NCBI GenBank assembly: GCA_963576565.1
Contig: OY755042.1
Location: forward strand, 6,844,372 to 6,908,371
From: Aspidapion aeneum
Taxonomy: Eukaryota > Arthropoda > Insecta > Coleoptera > Brentidae
Length of the DNA: 64,000 nt
Reading direction: 5' to 3'
The position numbers and the translations under genes are program-made. A model generated the notes under the pieces. The model saw only the letters and a program-made list of their open reading frames with translations, was not told the origin of the DNA and made no database searches. How positions within the stretch are numbered: the stretch's first letter is position 1; each line of letters starts with the position of its first letter. Of the stretch, positions 36,803 to 46,677 are shown piece by piece.

Positions 36803-38099
36803 AAGGCCAACACAAAAATAGAGGCCACAACCCTGAAAAAATCAGCTGTTCTCCCGGGGCTGAATTTTACATTGGGTCTTATGGGAGGTCAGAGGTTTTT
36901 TTAAGGTATTTTCAAAATGACACTACAGATTTCCGCAAAATTTCAGTGAAATATTCTCAGACACCATCCCGATATTCCACCAAAGGTTTGTAAGGAAGCA
37001 ACATGATTAAAAGGTTAAAATCTTCAAAATTTAGAATTCCTTATTTTGAATTCAAATTACCCGCCATGTACTACATGCCAACTGTTATATTTGACACGTA
37101 TTTGACTTTGTCATCTGTGATTGTCACATTTGCTTCTGCTTTAAATTTAATTTTTGTGTGAGCTAATGAAGCGGCTATGAAAAATTAAGGATTACTATAC
37201 ATTTAAAAAAAAAATTCTGCCAGAATAAAGTAAAAACAATCTCAAAAATGACTTTATTTTAAAAAAAATCAAATATTCATGAACCGTCATTCCAACTTCA
37301 ATTTTTTAAAGACAATCAGCTGTGTGGTAACGTGACCATCAAAAAAAATCAGCCCCGGATGTGACGTCAAGAAAGTGGAGGATCGCGGCCCGTCCGTTTT
37401 GATAGCCCTGAGTTCAGTTGTGCTTGAACAGGGAATTTTGACACACCCGAACAAACTAAGTGTCTCTGCACTAGGCATGTCGCGTTATCCAGGGCTATCA
37501 AAACGGACGGGCCACGATCCTCCACTTTCTTGACGTCACATCCGGGGCTGATTTTTTTTTGATGGTCACGTTACGACACAGCTGATTGTCTTTAAAAAAT
37601 TGAAGTTGGAATGACGGTTCATGAATATTTGATTTTTTTTAAAATAAAGTCATTTTTGAGATTGTTTTTACTTTATTCTGGCAGAACAATTTTTTTTAAA
37701 TGTATAGTAATCCTTAATTTTTCATAGCCGCTTCATTAGCTCACACAAAAATTAAATTTAAAGCAGAAGCAAATGTGATAATCACAGATGACAAAGTCAA
37801 ATACATGTCAAATATAACAATTGGCATGTGGTACATGGCGGGTAATTTGAATTCAAAATAAGGAATGCTAAATCTTGAAGATTTTAACCTTTTAATCATG
37901 TTGCTTCCTTACAAACCTTTGTTGGAATATCGGTATGGTGTCTGAGAATATTTCACTGAAATTTTGCGGAAATCTGTAGTGCCATTTTGAAAATACCATA
38001 AAAAAATCTCTGACCTCCCATAAGACACAATGTAAAATTCAGCCCCGGGAGAACAGCTGATTTTTTCAGGGTCGTGGCCTCTATTTTTGTGTTGGCCTT
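36803..38099. mobile_element. 1.3-kb foldback, full copy
   Basis: Arms 36803-37410 and 37490-38099 (about 610 bp each) are nearly perfect complements. They are separated by a 79-bp spacer. Ends AAGGCCAACAC and GTGTTGGCCTT. Other arm copies lie at 3135, 23243 and 34778. No target duplication evident; no coding frame. It lies about 185 bp upstream of the first cysteine-rich gene. Confidence 0.9.
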
Positions 38100-38133
38100 G
38101 CGTTATCTTGACAAAAAGTTTACCTCTAATCAT

Positions 38134-38178
38134 TAAGGTCACTGTATAACGAAGAAACTTCGTTATACAGTGACCTTA
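38134..38178. mobile_element. Micro-hairpin MITE, copy 2 (45 bp, perfect)
   Basis: A 21-bp perfect inverted repeat (starting TAAGGTCACTGTATAACGAA) around a 3-nt loop. It is flanked by the 8-bp direct repeat CTAATCAT (38126-38133 and 38179-38186). It lies about 100 bp upstream of the start codon of the first cysteine-rich gene. Confidence 0.9.
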
Positions 38179-38284
38179 CTAATCATAACAAGCACAGCAA
38201 ACAAACCACAAACAAAATATTTAAAAACAAGATCAAACACTAAAACATAAAACGACTTATTAAGTATTTTTCAAAACTGAGACG

Positions 38285-39388
38285 ATGAATAACCCAGGAC
38301 TACAAACGAAGTACATACAGCCAGTGATTTCTAAATTAAGTAATAAAACGACTGGAATAAAATATTTGAAAACTATGGTCGAAGTAGAAACTTCCTGTTT
38401 GTCTAAAGATAAATGTAACCCACAAATATTAACCTGTTGCTGCGAAAAAACTTGTAAATCAGAAAATTTTAAAAAAGTAGTTGAAGTTATTGGTAATGCA
38501 AAGGTGTTTCAAAATGATTTATTTATTGATACAAAAACTAAAGATGCTTGTTCAAAAATCTGTAAAAAAGGAAACAATTTTAAATCTCTATCCGAACAAA
38601 GTATTATAATGTCACCAAATTGCTGTAAAAGAACATGCAGGCCATTAATCATAACTAAAGCTTATAATAAGAAATACAATTTTAGTTCTTTCTTGGCCCC
38701 CCGATGTCCAACGTCTATGTGTTACAATAAATCTAATAAGTGCAAAAAAGTTAAAGATGACAAAATTTGTTCTACTTGTTCGAAATGTGAACTAACTCCA
38801 GCAAGAAAATGCTCTGAATGCTGTACAAAACTAATAAATTGGCCGTGTGTACCACCATTACAAAAAAAATCAAAAACTGCATGTGGTTATAAATTAAAAC
38901 CTTATAAAAACCCAAGTTTGGAATTTCTTCAAAAATATTTTTGCCCTACTAAAAAATTCTCATATTGCAAAAATCTTCCAACTAGTTACCATACCTGCAA
39001 TGTATCTCCCAATTGTCCATGTCGAAAATGGAGATTTGAGAAATTGTCAATACCTGTAAGAAAATATGAAAAACATACAAAATTTAAGGAACCGTCAATG
39101 TTTTTTTCCCGATCTCAAAACTGGAAATTTGGCTCTTTTCCACCTAAAATAATTAAATCTTCGAAAAAGAAAAATTATGAGCTTCGAAAACTTTTAACCT
39201 ATAAGAATTCACAAATTATTTGCAATTGTTTTTCCTACCAAAGATTGCAGGCAGAAGAAGCAAGATCTAAAAATTGGAACTTTGCGATTAAACCAGTTTT
39301 TTTACCATTAAATCTTATTAAAGTGAGCTGTTGTCCCAAACGAAAGTTGGTTACACAGAATTCGAAGAGTTGTGAATGTAAAAATTAA
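38285..39388 (+). CDS. Cysteine- and lysine-rich protein A (orphan, 367 aa, single exon)
   Basis: Uninterrupted 368-codon frame, by far longer than chance in this AT-rich DNA; context GACGATGA. No family recognised. The product has about 33 Cys (9%) and is very rich in Lys, with clusters such as TCCCEKTC (50-57), CSTCSKC (162-168), CSECC (176-180), CPC (244-246) and CNC (313-315). No hydrophobic signal peptide, so a cytosolic, nuclear or structural role is more likely than secretion. Residues 244-274 match protein B: C-x-C-x2-W-R-x3-L-S-x-P-x15-F-F. The stop TAA and an overlapping AATAAA (39387-39392) are formed by the inserted repeat at 39387. Metal-binding or disulfide cross-linked structural roles (for example sperm or cuticle proteins) are guesses. 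Confidence 0.8.
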   Translation: MNNPGLQTKYIQPVISKLSNKTTGIKYLKTMVEVETSCLSKDKCNPQILTCCCEKTCKSENFKKVVEVIGNAKVFQNDLFIDTKTKDACSKICKKGNNFKSLSEQSIIMSPNCCKRTCRPLIITKAYNKKYNFSSFLAPRCPTSMCYNKSNKCKKVKDDKICSTCSKCELTPARKCSECCTKLINWPCVPPLQKKSKTACGYKLKPYKNPSLEFLQKYFCPTKKFSYCKNLPTSYHTCNVSPNCPCRKWRFEKLSIPVRKYEKHTKFKEPSMFFSRSQNWKFGSFPPKIIKSSKKKNYELRKLLTYKNSQIICNCFSYQRLQAEEARSKNWNFAIKPVFLPLNLIKVSCCPKRKLVTQNSKSCECKN

Positions 39389-39392
39389 TAAA
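39387..39392 (+). terminator. AATAAA signal contributed by the inserted repeat
   Basis: First six bases of the inserted element; overlaps the gene A stop codon by two bases. The corresponding bases in copy B are AACAAA, so the signal depends on one substitution. Confidence 0.5.
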
Positions 39393-40012
39393 CGTGGAAT
39401 TTCATACCCGTGAATTTAAAAATCAAACAAGTTTCGTGGCTAATCGGGCAAAAAGGAGTTTTTGTTTCTCTCATATTTTTCCGTGGGTAGCTTGAAAGCT
39501 TAACCTCACGGAGGTCCAAGATCTAATGGACACCTAATAAGTGTTGACAGTTAACTGTTTCGTCCTTATGGGACTCCTCAGAACACTGCTGGTCAATGTG
39601 ACAAATCTTGCAAGGTTAATTAGACGGTTTTGTCTCTAATCAAATGTAAATAGTGAGAAAACTATCGCAAGAAGCGCCATCTACCGAGATACGAGAGAAA
39701 CAAAAAACAGGCGAAAAACTGCTATACAATATCGATCAATGAAAAGATCGAATGCAAATAAAAGAAAACAAACTATAGTCCGTGACCAACGACAGCTCTT
39801 TGTCTTTCAGGCTCACTCACTCTCTCACGTTTGTTAGTATTATTTGGCTTAAAAATTGCGTTGATTGACACTCACTGTCTTGATGACGGGTAAAAATGCA
39901 ATATGCGTTGATCTTGGACCCCCGTGAGGTTAAGCTTTCAGGCTACCCACGGAAAAATATGAGAGAAACAAAAACTCCTTTATGCCCGATTAGCCACGAA
40001 ACTTGTTTGATT
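39387..40012. mobile_element. Repeat element with 10-bp TSD at the end of gene A
   Basis: Begins AATAAACGTGGAATTTC and ends CCACGAAACTTGTTTGATT. It is flanked by TGTAAAAATT on both sides (39377-39386 and 40013-40022). Inner parts are inverted repeats (AATCAAACAAGTTTCGTGGC with its complement; GGAGTTTTTGTTTCTCTCAT with its complement). Second copy at 48829-49396. Confidence 0.8.
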
Positions 40013-40022
40013 TGTAAAAATT

Positions 40023-42407
40023 TATATTTGCAAATTTTATATATTTTTTTTTGATAACTATAGCAAACTAATAAATAAAAGTGGTATAAAAAAAATAACA
40101 AAAAATGTCAATTTTTGTGCAGTAGACGCTAGTGTGAAAACATATGCAAGGTGCAGTACCAACTTTTCTTAAAACATTTCAGCCTTTATTTGATCTATCT
40201 ATAACTCTACTTCGGAATAAGCTGCAAAACTCAAAATTTGCACAGACGTAGACGTCAATAGAGCTAAAGAAATAAAAATAGATAATGAAACGTTCTATTC
40301 CTACACCTACAGAAACGACACTGATTTATTTTCTAACTCTGCATACTGCCGACTAAAGGGGTCCCGAAAAGAACACCCAAGGCAATTAAAAGCGCATCTT
40401 AAAAAAATCTGCCAATCAGGTTCCGTCTATCCACCTGTGCTGGGTCGATCAAAAAACAAATAATTTGTGCTCGGACCGCAAAGAGCCGCGCCTTTTCTCT
40501 GTCGGTAGGGTTGAAATTATACCAGGAAGATTTTATATGAATTTGGATAACTTTTGAAGCAAAATTTTATGAAATCGATAGACTTTGCAAAAACTATAAT
40601 TGTTTTACATAATTTTACATGTATAGGTGAGGAAAGTAAATTCAAATTTGGTTGTTTTTTTACTTATTCCAAGGGTTTCTTCAAGTTGTATCAGTCTGGC
40701 AAATTTTAGCCTTCTAGCATTTCTGGAAGTATAATAGAGTTTTGATGATCTATACATAAGTGAGTGAGTGGCAAATTCGATGTTTTTTTTAAATTTCGCA
40801 ACTACTTTCCTGCTTTAAAACTGAAAGGAAGAATTTTTAGCTATATTAAGATCTACGATTGTGCAAGGTTTAAGTTTCGTAGCTCAGTCCGAAGTAGAGT
40901 TATAGATAGGTGAAATATGGGCTCAAGTGTTTCAAGAAAAGATGGTACAACAGTGTGCGCGAACTCGGCGGGGCAGTGCTGTGTCCCCAGATTTCTTACA
41001 GTAAAATTTATTTTGGCGTTTTAGAGCCGAACGTAAAACGGAAATATATGACAGAGCTATGCAACCATATATGCCTACACGTCGTAAAATAATGTAGCAA
41101 ACAATCACAAACATCAAAGTAGCTAGCAAGGATTAAAACCCAGACCGCTCGCATGTCTAGTGAAAAAGGCGTGAGAAAAAAAACGTTGATTTTAAAAGCT
41201 GCTAGAAAAAGACCTTTATTTCATATATGAAAACAAGCTTAATAGGTCATTCATTAACGTTATAAAAAATAACGTTGCTAAAAACTGCGTTTTAATAACG
41301 CCATTATCAAATTAAAACAGCAATGTTTTTACGTTAGTTTGAAGTGATTTTTATCAACGTTAAAATCACATTAGCCTTTTCTACACGAATTTTAAAACGC
41401 GACTTGCATGGCTTTTCTACCGAATATTTTTGAGATTTTACTAGCAGCGGCGCCACCTATTGTCGGGATTTTTCACTGACGAAATCTACCAGGCAGTGCT
41501 TTGGCCTCTAAACTCCAAAAGCCTGTTAAGGAACTGATCCCTGATCCAAGATCACGACGCATCTGTTATTAACCTGATAAAGACACATTAATATTCTGTG
41601 AAAGTGTAAAATATCTTGTTTAGCTTTTAAAAAAATCATAATGTATATAGATAGATATATAGATATTTTGTCTTGCCTTGAGCGCCATCTTTAAAATTGT
41701 CTTGAAGTGTTGTAGTCTTAAACTAGTAAACTTTTATAACTTCCTTTCCCGTTTCTTTTAAGTTAAAAAAATGCTATTAAAAAAATGTGACCAAAAAAGA
41801 CACAGAAAGTTAGTAGGTTTGAGAAGTCTTCATTTAGTGGCGTTTTAGAACATGCCGTGGAGGACTTTTCTAGTGTGAATTTGGTACATGAAAATAACGA
41901 CGGTAAAAAACACGTTATATACACAGCACCAGAAACTTCAGCAAAAAGTACATTTTTATAGCTTGATTCCTCCTTCTTTTTAAGTTATCTTTAAGCATGT
42001 AGATTTAACAAAATAAATATTACATGGTATGAGGTTGTTTTCAAGTAAAAAAAAACTTTGTTATTTTTTTTCACGTTAATTTAACGTTGATGTGTTTTTT
42101 GTCCTATGTGGGTAGTAGGGTATGGAAAACGATAGATATGTTAATAAAATCATTACTTACTGGACCCTACAAATTTTCTATAAATTATTTTTTGAAATCT
42201 TGAAATAATAATCGACTGTTTCCATACTTATCATAGATCCTGTATATATTCTATACTTAAACATCAAAATCATCAAGACATATCTCTCAAAGTTCGACAG
42301 ATGTAAGGTTGCTCAAATATTGAGTAAAGGTTAACAGCACAAAAACAAATAAAGATTGCTTAAACATATTAACCATCGTTTCTAACTAATTTTTAAATAT
42401 TTTCGTG
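40023..42407. other. Spacer between the two cysteine-rich genes
   Basis: ACTAATAAATAAAAG (about 40068) may be the pre-insertion poly(A) signal of gene A. 40560-40760 is a diverged relative of the tracts at 60130-60330 and 63660-63760 (TACATGTATAGG.GAGGAAA, TCTAGC.TTTCTGGAAGT). AACGTTA/TAACGTT motifs recur at 41250-41370. No gene. Confidence 0.4.
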
Positions 42408-42434
42408 ATGAAACCAACAAACTCCTGTAACTAA
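42408..42434 (+). promoter_or_regulatory. Short upstream ORF before gene B
   Basis: ATG and seven codons ending TAA one base before the gene B ATG. It is in a different frame. If transcribed it could limit or set up re-initiation at 42436. Confidence 0.35.
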
Positions 42435-42435
42435 A

Positions 42436-42714
42436 ATGCTGCCAAAACTTGCCAACCAACCCTTAGTTTATCCGAGTAGTCAGAAACCAATCTACGAAAA
42501 TCAAACTCGAAAAATTCCTGTAACTAAAATGCTGCCAAAACTTGTCAACCAACCCTTAGTTTATCCGAGTAGTCAGAAACCAATCTACGAAAATCAAACT
42601 CGAAAAATTCCTGTGACTAAAATGCTGCCAAAACTTGCCAACCAACCCTTAGTTTATCCGAGTAGTCAGAAACCAATCTGCGAAAATCAAACTCGAAAAA
42701 TAAAAATTAACGAC
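42436..42714 (+). repeat. Three 93-bp in-frame tandem repeats
   Basis: Near-identical units coding MLPKL(A/V)NQPLVYPSSQKP... with only a few substitutions; the third diverges after NQTRKI. Confidence 0.95.
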
Positions 42715-43737
42715 AAAGTTAATTTTTCACCTTCAGATGGTTTAACTCCTACTCTTGATCAGCCCTGTAAGAAAAAATTTGTAAACAGCATTCTTAAAGC
42801 TTCAAAACAAAGCTCTGGGTCAAACACAGCTTCTTCTTCTCTAGCAACATCTTCTGGAAATAAGCTACAACCTGCAGAAAATACAATTTACAAAACAAAA
42901 AACCGGCTAATGTCAACATCATCTTCTTCTATGAGCACACCACGAATTACTCCAAGAATGCCATCTAAAGGTACACCAAAGCAAAACTCACAAATTACAG
43001 AAAATGCAATTGCTTGCAAAACTAATTTAACTTCTAGAACTACTCCATTTACAAACTCAAGATTTAATACACAACCTGCAGAAAATACAATTTACAAAAC
43101 AAAAAACCGGCTAATGTCAAAATCATCTTCTTCTATGAGCACACAACGAATTTATCCGAGAAAGCCATCTAAAGGTACACCAAAGCAAAACTCACAAATT
43201 ACAGAAAATGCAATTGCTTGCAAAACTAATTTAACTTCTAGAACTACACCATTTACAAACTCAAGATTTAATACACCAAACAAGAATATGTTTTTCACCT
43301 CTTTGATACCAACAGCCACTTATAGAAAATTCAGTGATGCCCAATTTTCGACAGATTCTACCTTATGTAGCGAATGTTGTGAGTTATGTTATTCCAATAA
43401 GAGAATTAATTCATGCGCTCACATTGTTTGCGAAACTATTGATACCTGTTCTTGCTGTAAATTTAAATGTGGTTCAATACCCCATAAAAAATGCAGAAAA
43501 TTGAAGAAGTCAAGAAAGTGTAAATGCTCGAACATTTGGAGAATGAACCACCTTTCACGGCCTTATCACTATTGGAAGAAAGTCGACAAAACCAGACCTC
43601 CAACTTTTTTCATAGCAAATACTTTAAACCGGAAGTACACAACGTTACCACAACCAATAGTTTATCCCAAAGGCCTATTGAAAGATCCTCGAAAACCGAC
43701 AGGTATTAATATTGTGCAGTCTACAGGGTGTTATTGA
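42436..43737 (+). CDS. Repeat-bearing cysteine-rich protein B (orphan, 433 aa, single exon)
   Basis: Open 434-codon frame. Residues 1-90: three units of 31 aa (93 bp; 42436, 42529, 42622), each MLPKLANQPLVYPSSQKPI-like. Residues 145-280: two near-identical 68-aa units (204 bp; 42868-43071 and 43072-43275), Ser/Thr-rich, beginning QPAENTIYKTKNRLMS. C-terminal part is Cys-rich (CSECCELC; CSCCKFKC; CKC at 362-364) and ends in the motif shared with protein A: C-x-C-x3-W-R-x3-L-S-x-P-x14-F-F. QPIVYP near the C terminus echoes the QPLVYP of the N-terminal repeats. In-frame PVTK just upstream of the ATG looks like an older partial repeat, so the true start might lie in an upstream exon. The last codons (TA CAGGGTGTTAT TGA) resemble a transposon terminus. 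Function unknown. Confidence 0.78.
   Translation: MLPKLANQPLVYPSSQKPIYENQTRKIPVTKMLPKLVNQPLVYPSSQKPIYENQTRKIPVTKMLPKLANQPLVYPSSQKPICENQTRKIKINDKVNFSPSDGLTPTLDQPCKKKFVNSILKASKQSSGSNTASSSLATSSGNKLQPAENTIYKTKNRLMSTSSSSMSTPRITPRMPSKGTPKQNSQITENAIACKTNLTSRTTPFTNSRFNTQPAENTIYKTKNRLMSKSSSSMSTQRIYPRKPSKGTPKQNSQITENAIACKTNLTSRTTPFTNSRFNTPNKNMFFTSLIPTATYRKFSDAQFSTDSTLCSECCELCYSNKRINSCAHIVCETIDTCSCCKFKCGSIPHKKCRKLKKSRKCKCSNIWRMNHLSRPYHYWKKVDKTRPPTFFIANTLNRKYTTLPQPIVYPKGLLKDPRKPTGINIVQSTGCY
42868..43275 (+). repeat. Two 204-bp in-frame tandem repeats
   Basis: Units start CAACCTGCAGAAAATAC at 42868 and 43072. They differ by only a handful of bases, so the duplication is recent. Confidence 0.95.
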
Positions 43738-43988
43738 ATAAGTTGAGATAAAATTATCCAACTCCTCCCGCCATCTTTGAAAAGTGGCGTTTAACTTAGA
43801 AACTCCTTATTTTTGAAAAAATGTGTAACAACTAATTAGGCATTTTGTTTTCCTACTAATGAATGTATTGTATGTTTTGTGGGTTTTGGGAAGTTGAAGA
43901 AAAACAACCATTGATTTTATGGCGACGTTTTATGTTTAAACTAACACTTTTTCAAGCCTTGAAATGAACAACAAGCATTACAAAAGAA
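43738..43988. other. Gene B 3' flank with partial palindromic repeat
   Basis: 43895-43980 (CAACCATTGATTTTATGGCG...AAGCC) is a diverged half-copy of the 4150-4420 repeat. 43981-43988 is the CAAAAGAA target duplication of the adjacent hAT element. Confidence 0.45.
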
Positions 43989-45186
43989 CATTGGCGTAGC
44001 TAGGGGGGGAACAGGGGGGCCTGCCCCCCCCCCGGAGTCCCTCAGGCCCCCCCTAAGATATTTTAGGCCTCCCCTACCGACTACTAGTAAAAGAACATGA
44101 CGCTGAAAATACATACTTTTCTATTATTAATTGGGAAATATTCAAATAAAATAGGTGCATTAAAATTTAATCATTCAGATAATGTTTACATTTCAGGAAA
44201 AAGCCCTTGTCTTGCGGAATTAGGCTTTTTCTCTTTAAATTATCGGTAACTTTTCTGCACTTATGCAGTTTCCCGAAAATATTTTTTAAATTTAAACATA
44301 ATTATGCATATTGAATATTTCATACATATTGGCGACATCTTGTAAAATATTATAGAAGTGTAAGTTAAATTTCACATTTAATAAAGACAGCGACCTTTGC
44401 CCCTCTGTTTCCGAAATCGGGTTGTAGATGTCGTAAGGTTATAAAAGACCTTTTTAAACTGTTTTTCTAAAATAAATATAATTATCTTTTTAGTTTTTTA
44501 GAGGTTAGCGTTTAGTGTCTTATGAAAATTTTCTGATTTTGGTGACAATTTCATAACCATTTTCATATTAAGTTTTCCCACGTCGTTAAATGGAATAAAT
44601 TCGTCGAGCAATACCGGGAAATTTTTAATATTAATACTTCTACTCTAAGAGCAGAAATGACCGTTTTAAAGAATTGTATTTTTCGGTTAAATCAAACTGT
44701 TGGTCATGATTCTATCAAACAACATATAGCAGAAAACACCTATCCAAACCTCTACCAACTTTTTAAAGTTGCGAGTATTCTTCCAATTTCAAGTGCAACT
44801 TGCGAGAGGTCTTTCTCTGCCATGAGGAAAGTTTTTAATTGGCTTAGAACAACTATGACTCAAGAGAGACACTCAGGTTTGTCATTGTTATTCATAGAAA
44901 AAGATGTTGAGGTCGACTTAGACAGTGTGGTAGACGCTTTTAGTCAGCGACGTAGAAAACTTTCTTTGTAGAATTGCTGAATTACATACTTCCTGTGTAT
45001 ACATATAAATAAGTTGGTAAATGTATTATTAAATTTGTTATATTAAAATATTAAAACATTTAATGCGCGTATTTTTTTTTATTCATTGCACACTTTGCAC
45101 GACTCTTTAAAACCTATGTTTGCTTTTTGTTCAAGATAGACCGGGCCCACGGCCCCCCCTGAAAAGCAAGGCTAGCTACGCCAATG
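43989..45186. mobile_element. hAT element, 1198 bp, 8-bp TSD
   Basis: TIRs CATTGGCGTAGCTAG and CTAGCTACGCCAATG. Target duplication CAAAAGAA at 43981-43988 and 45187-45194. G- and C-runs sit just inside the ends (44001-44055 and 45142-45159). It encodes only the transposase C-terminus, so it is an internally deleted, non-autonomous copy. Confidence 0.92.
44576..44971 (+). pseudogene. hAT transposase C-terminal dimerisation region
   Basis: Frame: HVVKWNKFVEQYREIFN, TLRAEMTVLKNCIF, NLYQLFKVASILPISSATCE, RSFSAMRKVFNWLRTTMTQE, RHSGLSLLFIEKDVEVDLD to the stop. The P(I/V)SSATCERSFSAMRRVK-like motif is the hallmark of the hAT C-terminal dimerisation domain (ZMYM1/Dimer_Tnp_hAT type). No BED/TTF finger or RNase H core upstream within the element. 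Confidence 0.88.
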
Positions 45187-45194
45187 CAAAAGAA

Positions 45195-46324
45195 GCAAAT
45201 GATTCTTAAATTTACAATATTAAAATATAGAAAACAGTAACTTTGCAAAACACCTTACTCAAACCACAGTTGAGTCTTCGGCAGCAAAGCCAGTGAGTAT
45301 TGGTTTATTGACAACATCATATTACACATTTATTTATGGAAGTTAAAATATTTATTTTTAAAATAATTTTTGTCTCATTCATTCATATTTCGGTTTGGTT
45401 GGCCTATGCATCAAAGGACATCTAGCCACAGTCTGCAACTTAATGCTTTGATTTCTGATTTGGACAATCACAAAACACTCACATTCATACACATATAGAC
45501 CCCCATGGTAGGCATTTTTCTTTTCTCATGGAGGATTTAATTTTGCCTGTTGCTCTTTGTCGAACACAGGGGTCTTTATCGTGTTAGCGCCATCTGCGCT
45601 CTTAACACGGGACCACCGGCTTAACGTGACTTCCGAACCACGGTCTTGTATTCATCATCAACTTTGCCTACTTCGCTGATGCCCAAACTTCGTCCAAGAC
45701 AGGCTTTACCTCTACTTCCGGTAAATCTGTATTCACAAACGGAGAGTAGGTTCGAGTTTGTAGTGTCAGGCATGGGATTCGAACCACACACCCTCTGATG
45801 GCAATCGGATAGGATTAGGAATAGTTAGGCTAAGTTTTAACTCTTCGAATATTTTATTGTAGATTGTTACCTGGCCATACTTCTATGGACTATTTGGCCA
45901 CAATTTACGATAAATATTTAGGAATTGTTCACAAATTATATTTTTTCTTTGTCAATAATTTTTTTTTTTAGAAACTCAATCTATTATTTCTACTCACTAG
46001 TGTTGCTAGCTGGAGTCATTAAAAATTAATTAAAATTTAAATTTGTACCCAAATGAATGAAGACTTAAATATTAATCAGGTCACAGAAACTTATTCATTA
46101 ACGTAAAATAACAATAGTCTTACTTAATAATATTTGAAATAGTTAAATTAAAAAATATAAAAATTAAAAAAAGAAAACAGACATTTAACAGGTCACAAAA
46201 AACAATTTACAAAATTACAGTTTTTTAAAAACAAATAGGTATTGACGTTCATTATTACTGTTTTGACTAGAAAGGGTGTCTAGATGTTATCTATATATCA
46301 CAATAACAACATGAAATAAAGACT
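45195..46324. other. Spacer with a possible tRNA-derived SINE (45595-45850)
   Basis: On the minus strand GGTTCGAATCCCATGCC (45769-45785) is a good Pol III B box, with GCC.CTAACTA-like sequence upstream as a weak A-box candidate. Elsewhere AT-rich with no gene. Confidence 0.35.
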
Positions 46325-46351
46325 AATTAGTAGCCTATAAAATAAGATATC

Positions 46352-46629
46352 AGGGACCTATTGCAATAAAGCCAGGCACAAATTGTGCCGGGCACTATAT
46401 TGACAGTTTTACATTATAAGAACAGCTGTCTTCTTTCAAAATAAGGCCATTGTGTATTATAAGAGCCGGAATTAATAGTGACGCCACAATTAATGGAAAA
46501 TAAACGACTGGATTTCTAAATTCGACTTTGGTATGTCAATTTTAAAAGATCAACTGTCAGTTTTTAATGCGAAACTGTCAATATAGTGCCCGGCACAATT
46601 TGTGCCTGGCTTTATTGCAATAGGTACCT
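46352..46629. mobile_element. 278-bp MITE
   Basis: TIRs AGGGACCTATTGCAATAAAG and CTTTATTGCAATAGGTACCT, extending inward more than 60 bp through TGTGCCGGGCACTATATTGA. ATC(A) flanks on both sides suggest a 3-4 bp duplication. A solo end lies at 29545. Confidence 0.85.
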
Positions 46630-46677
46630 ATCATTAAGTGGTCTGACTGCTATACAATCCCTGAAGTGTTAGCAGTA

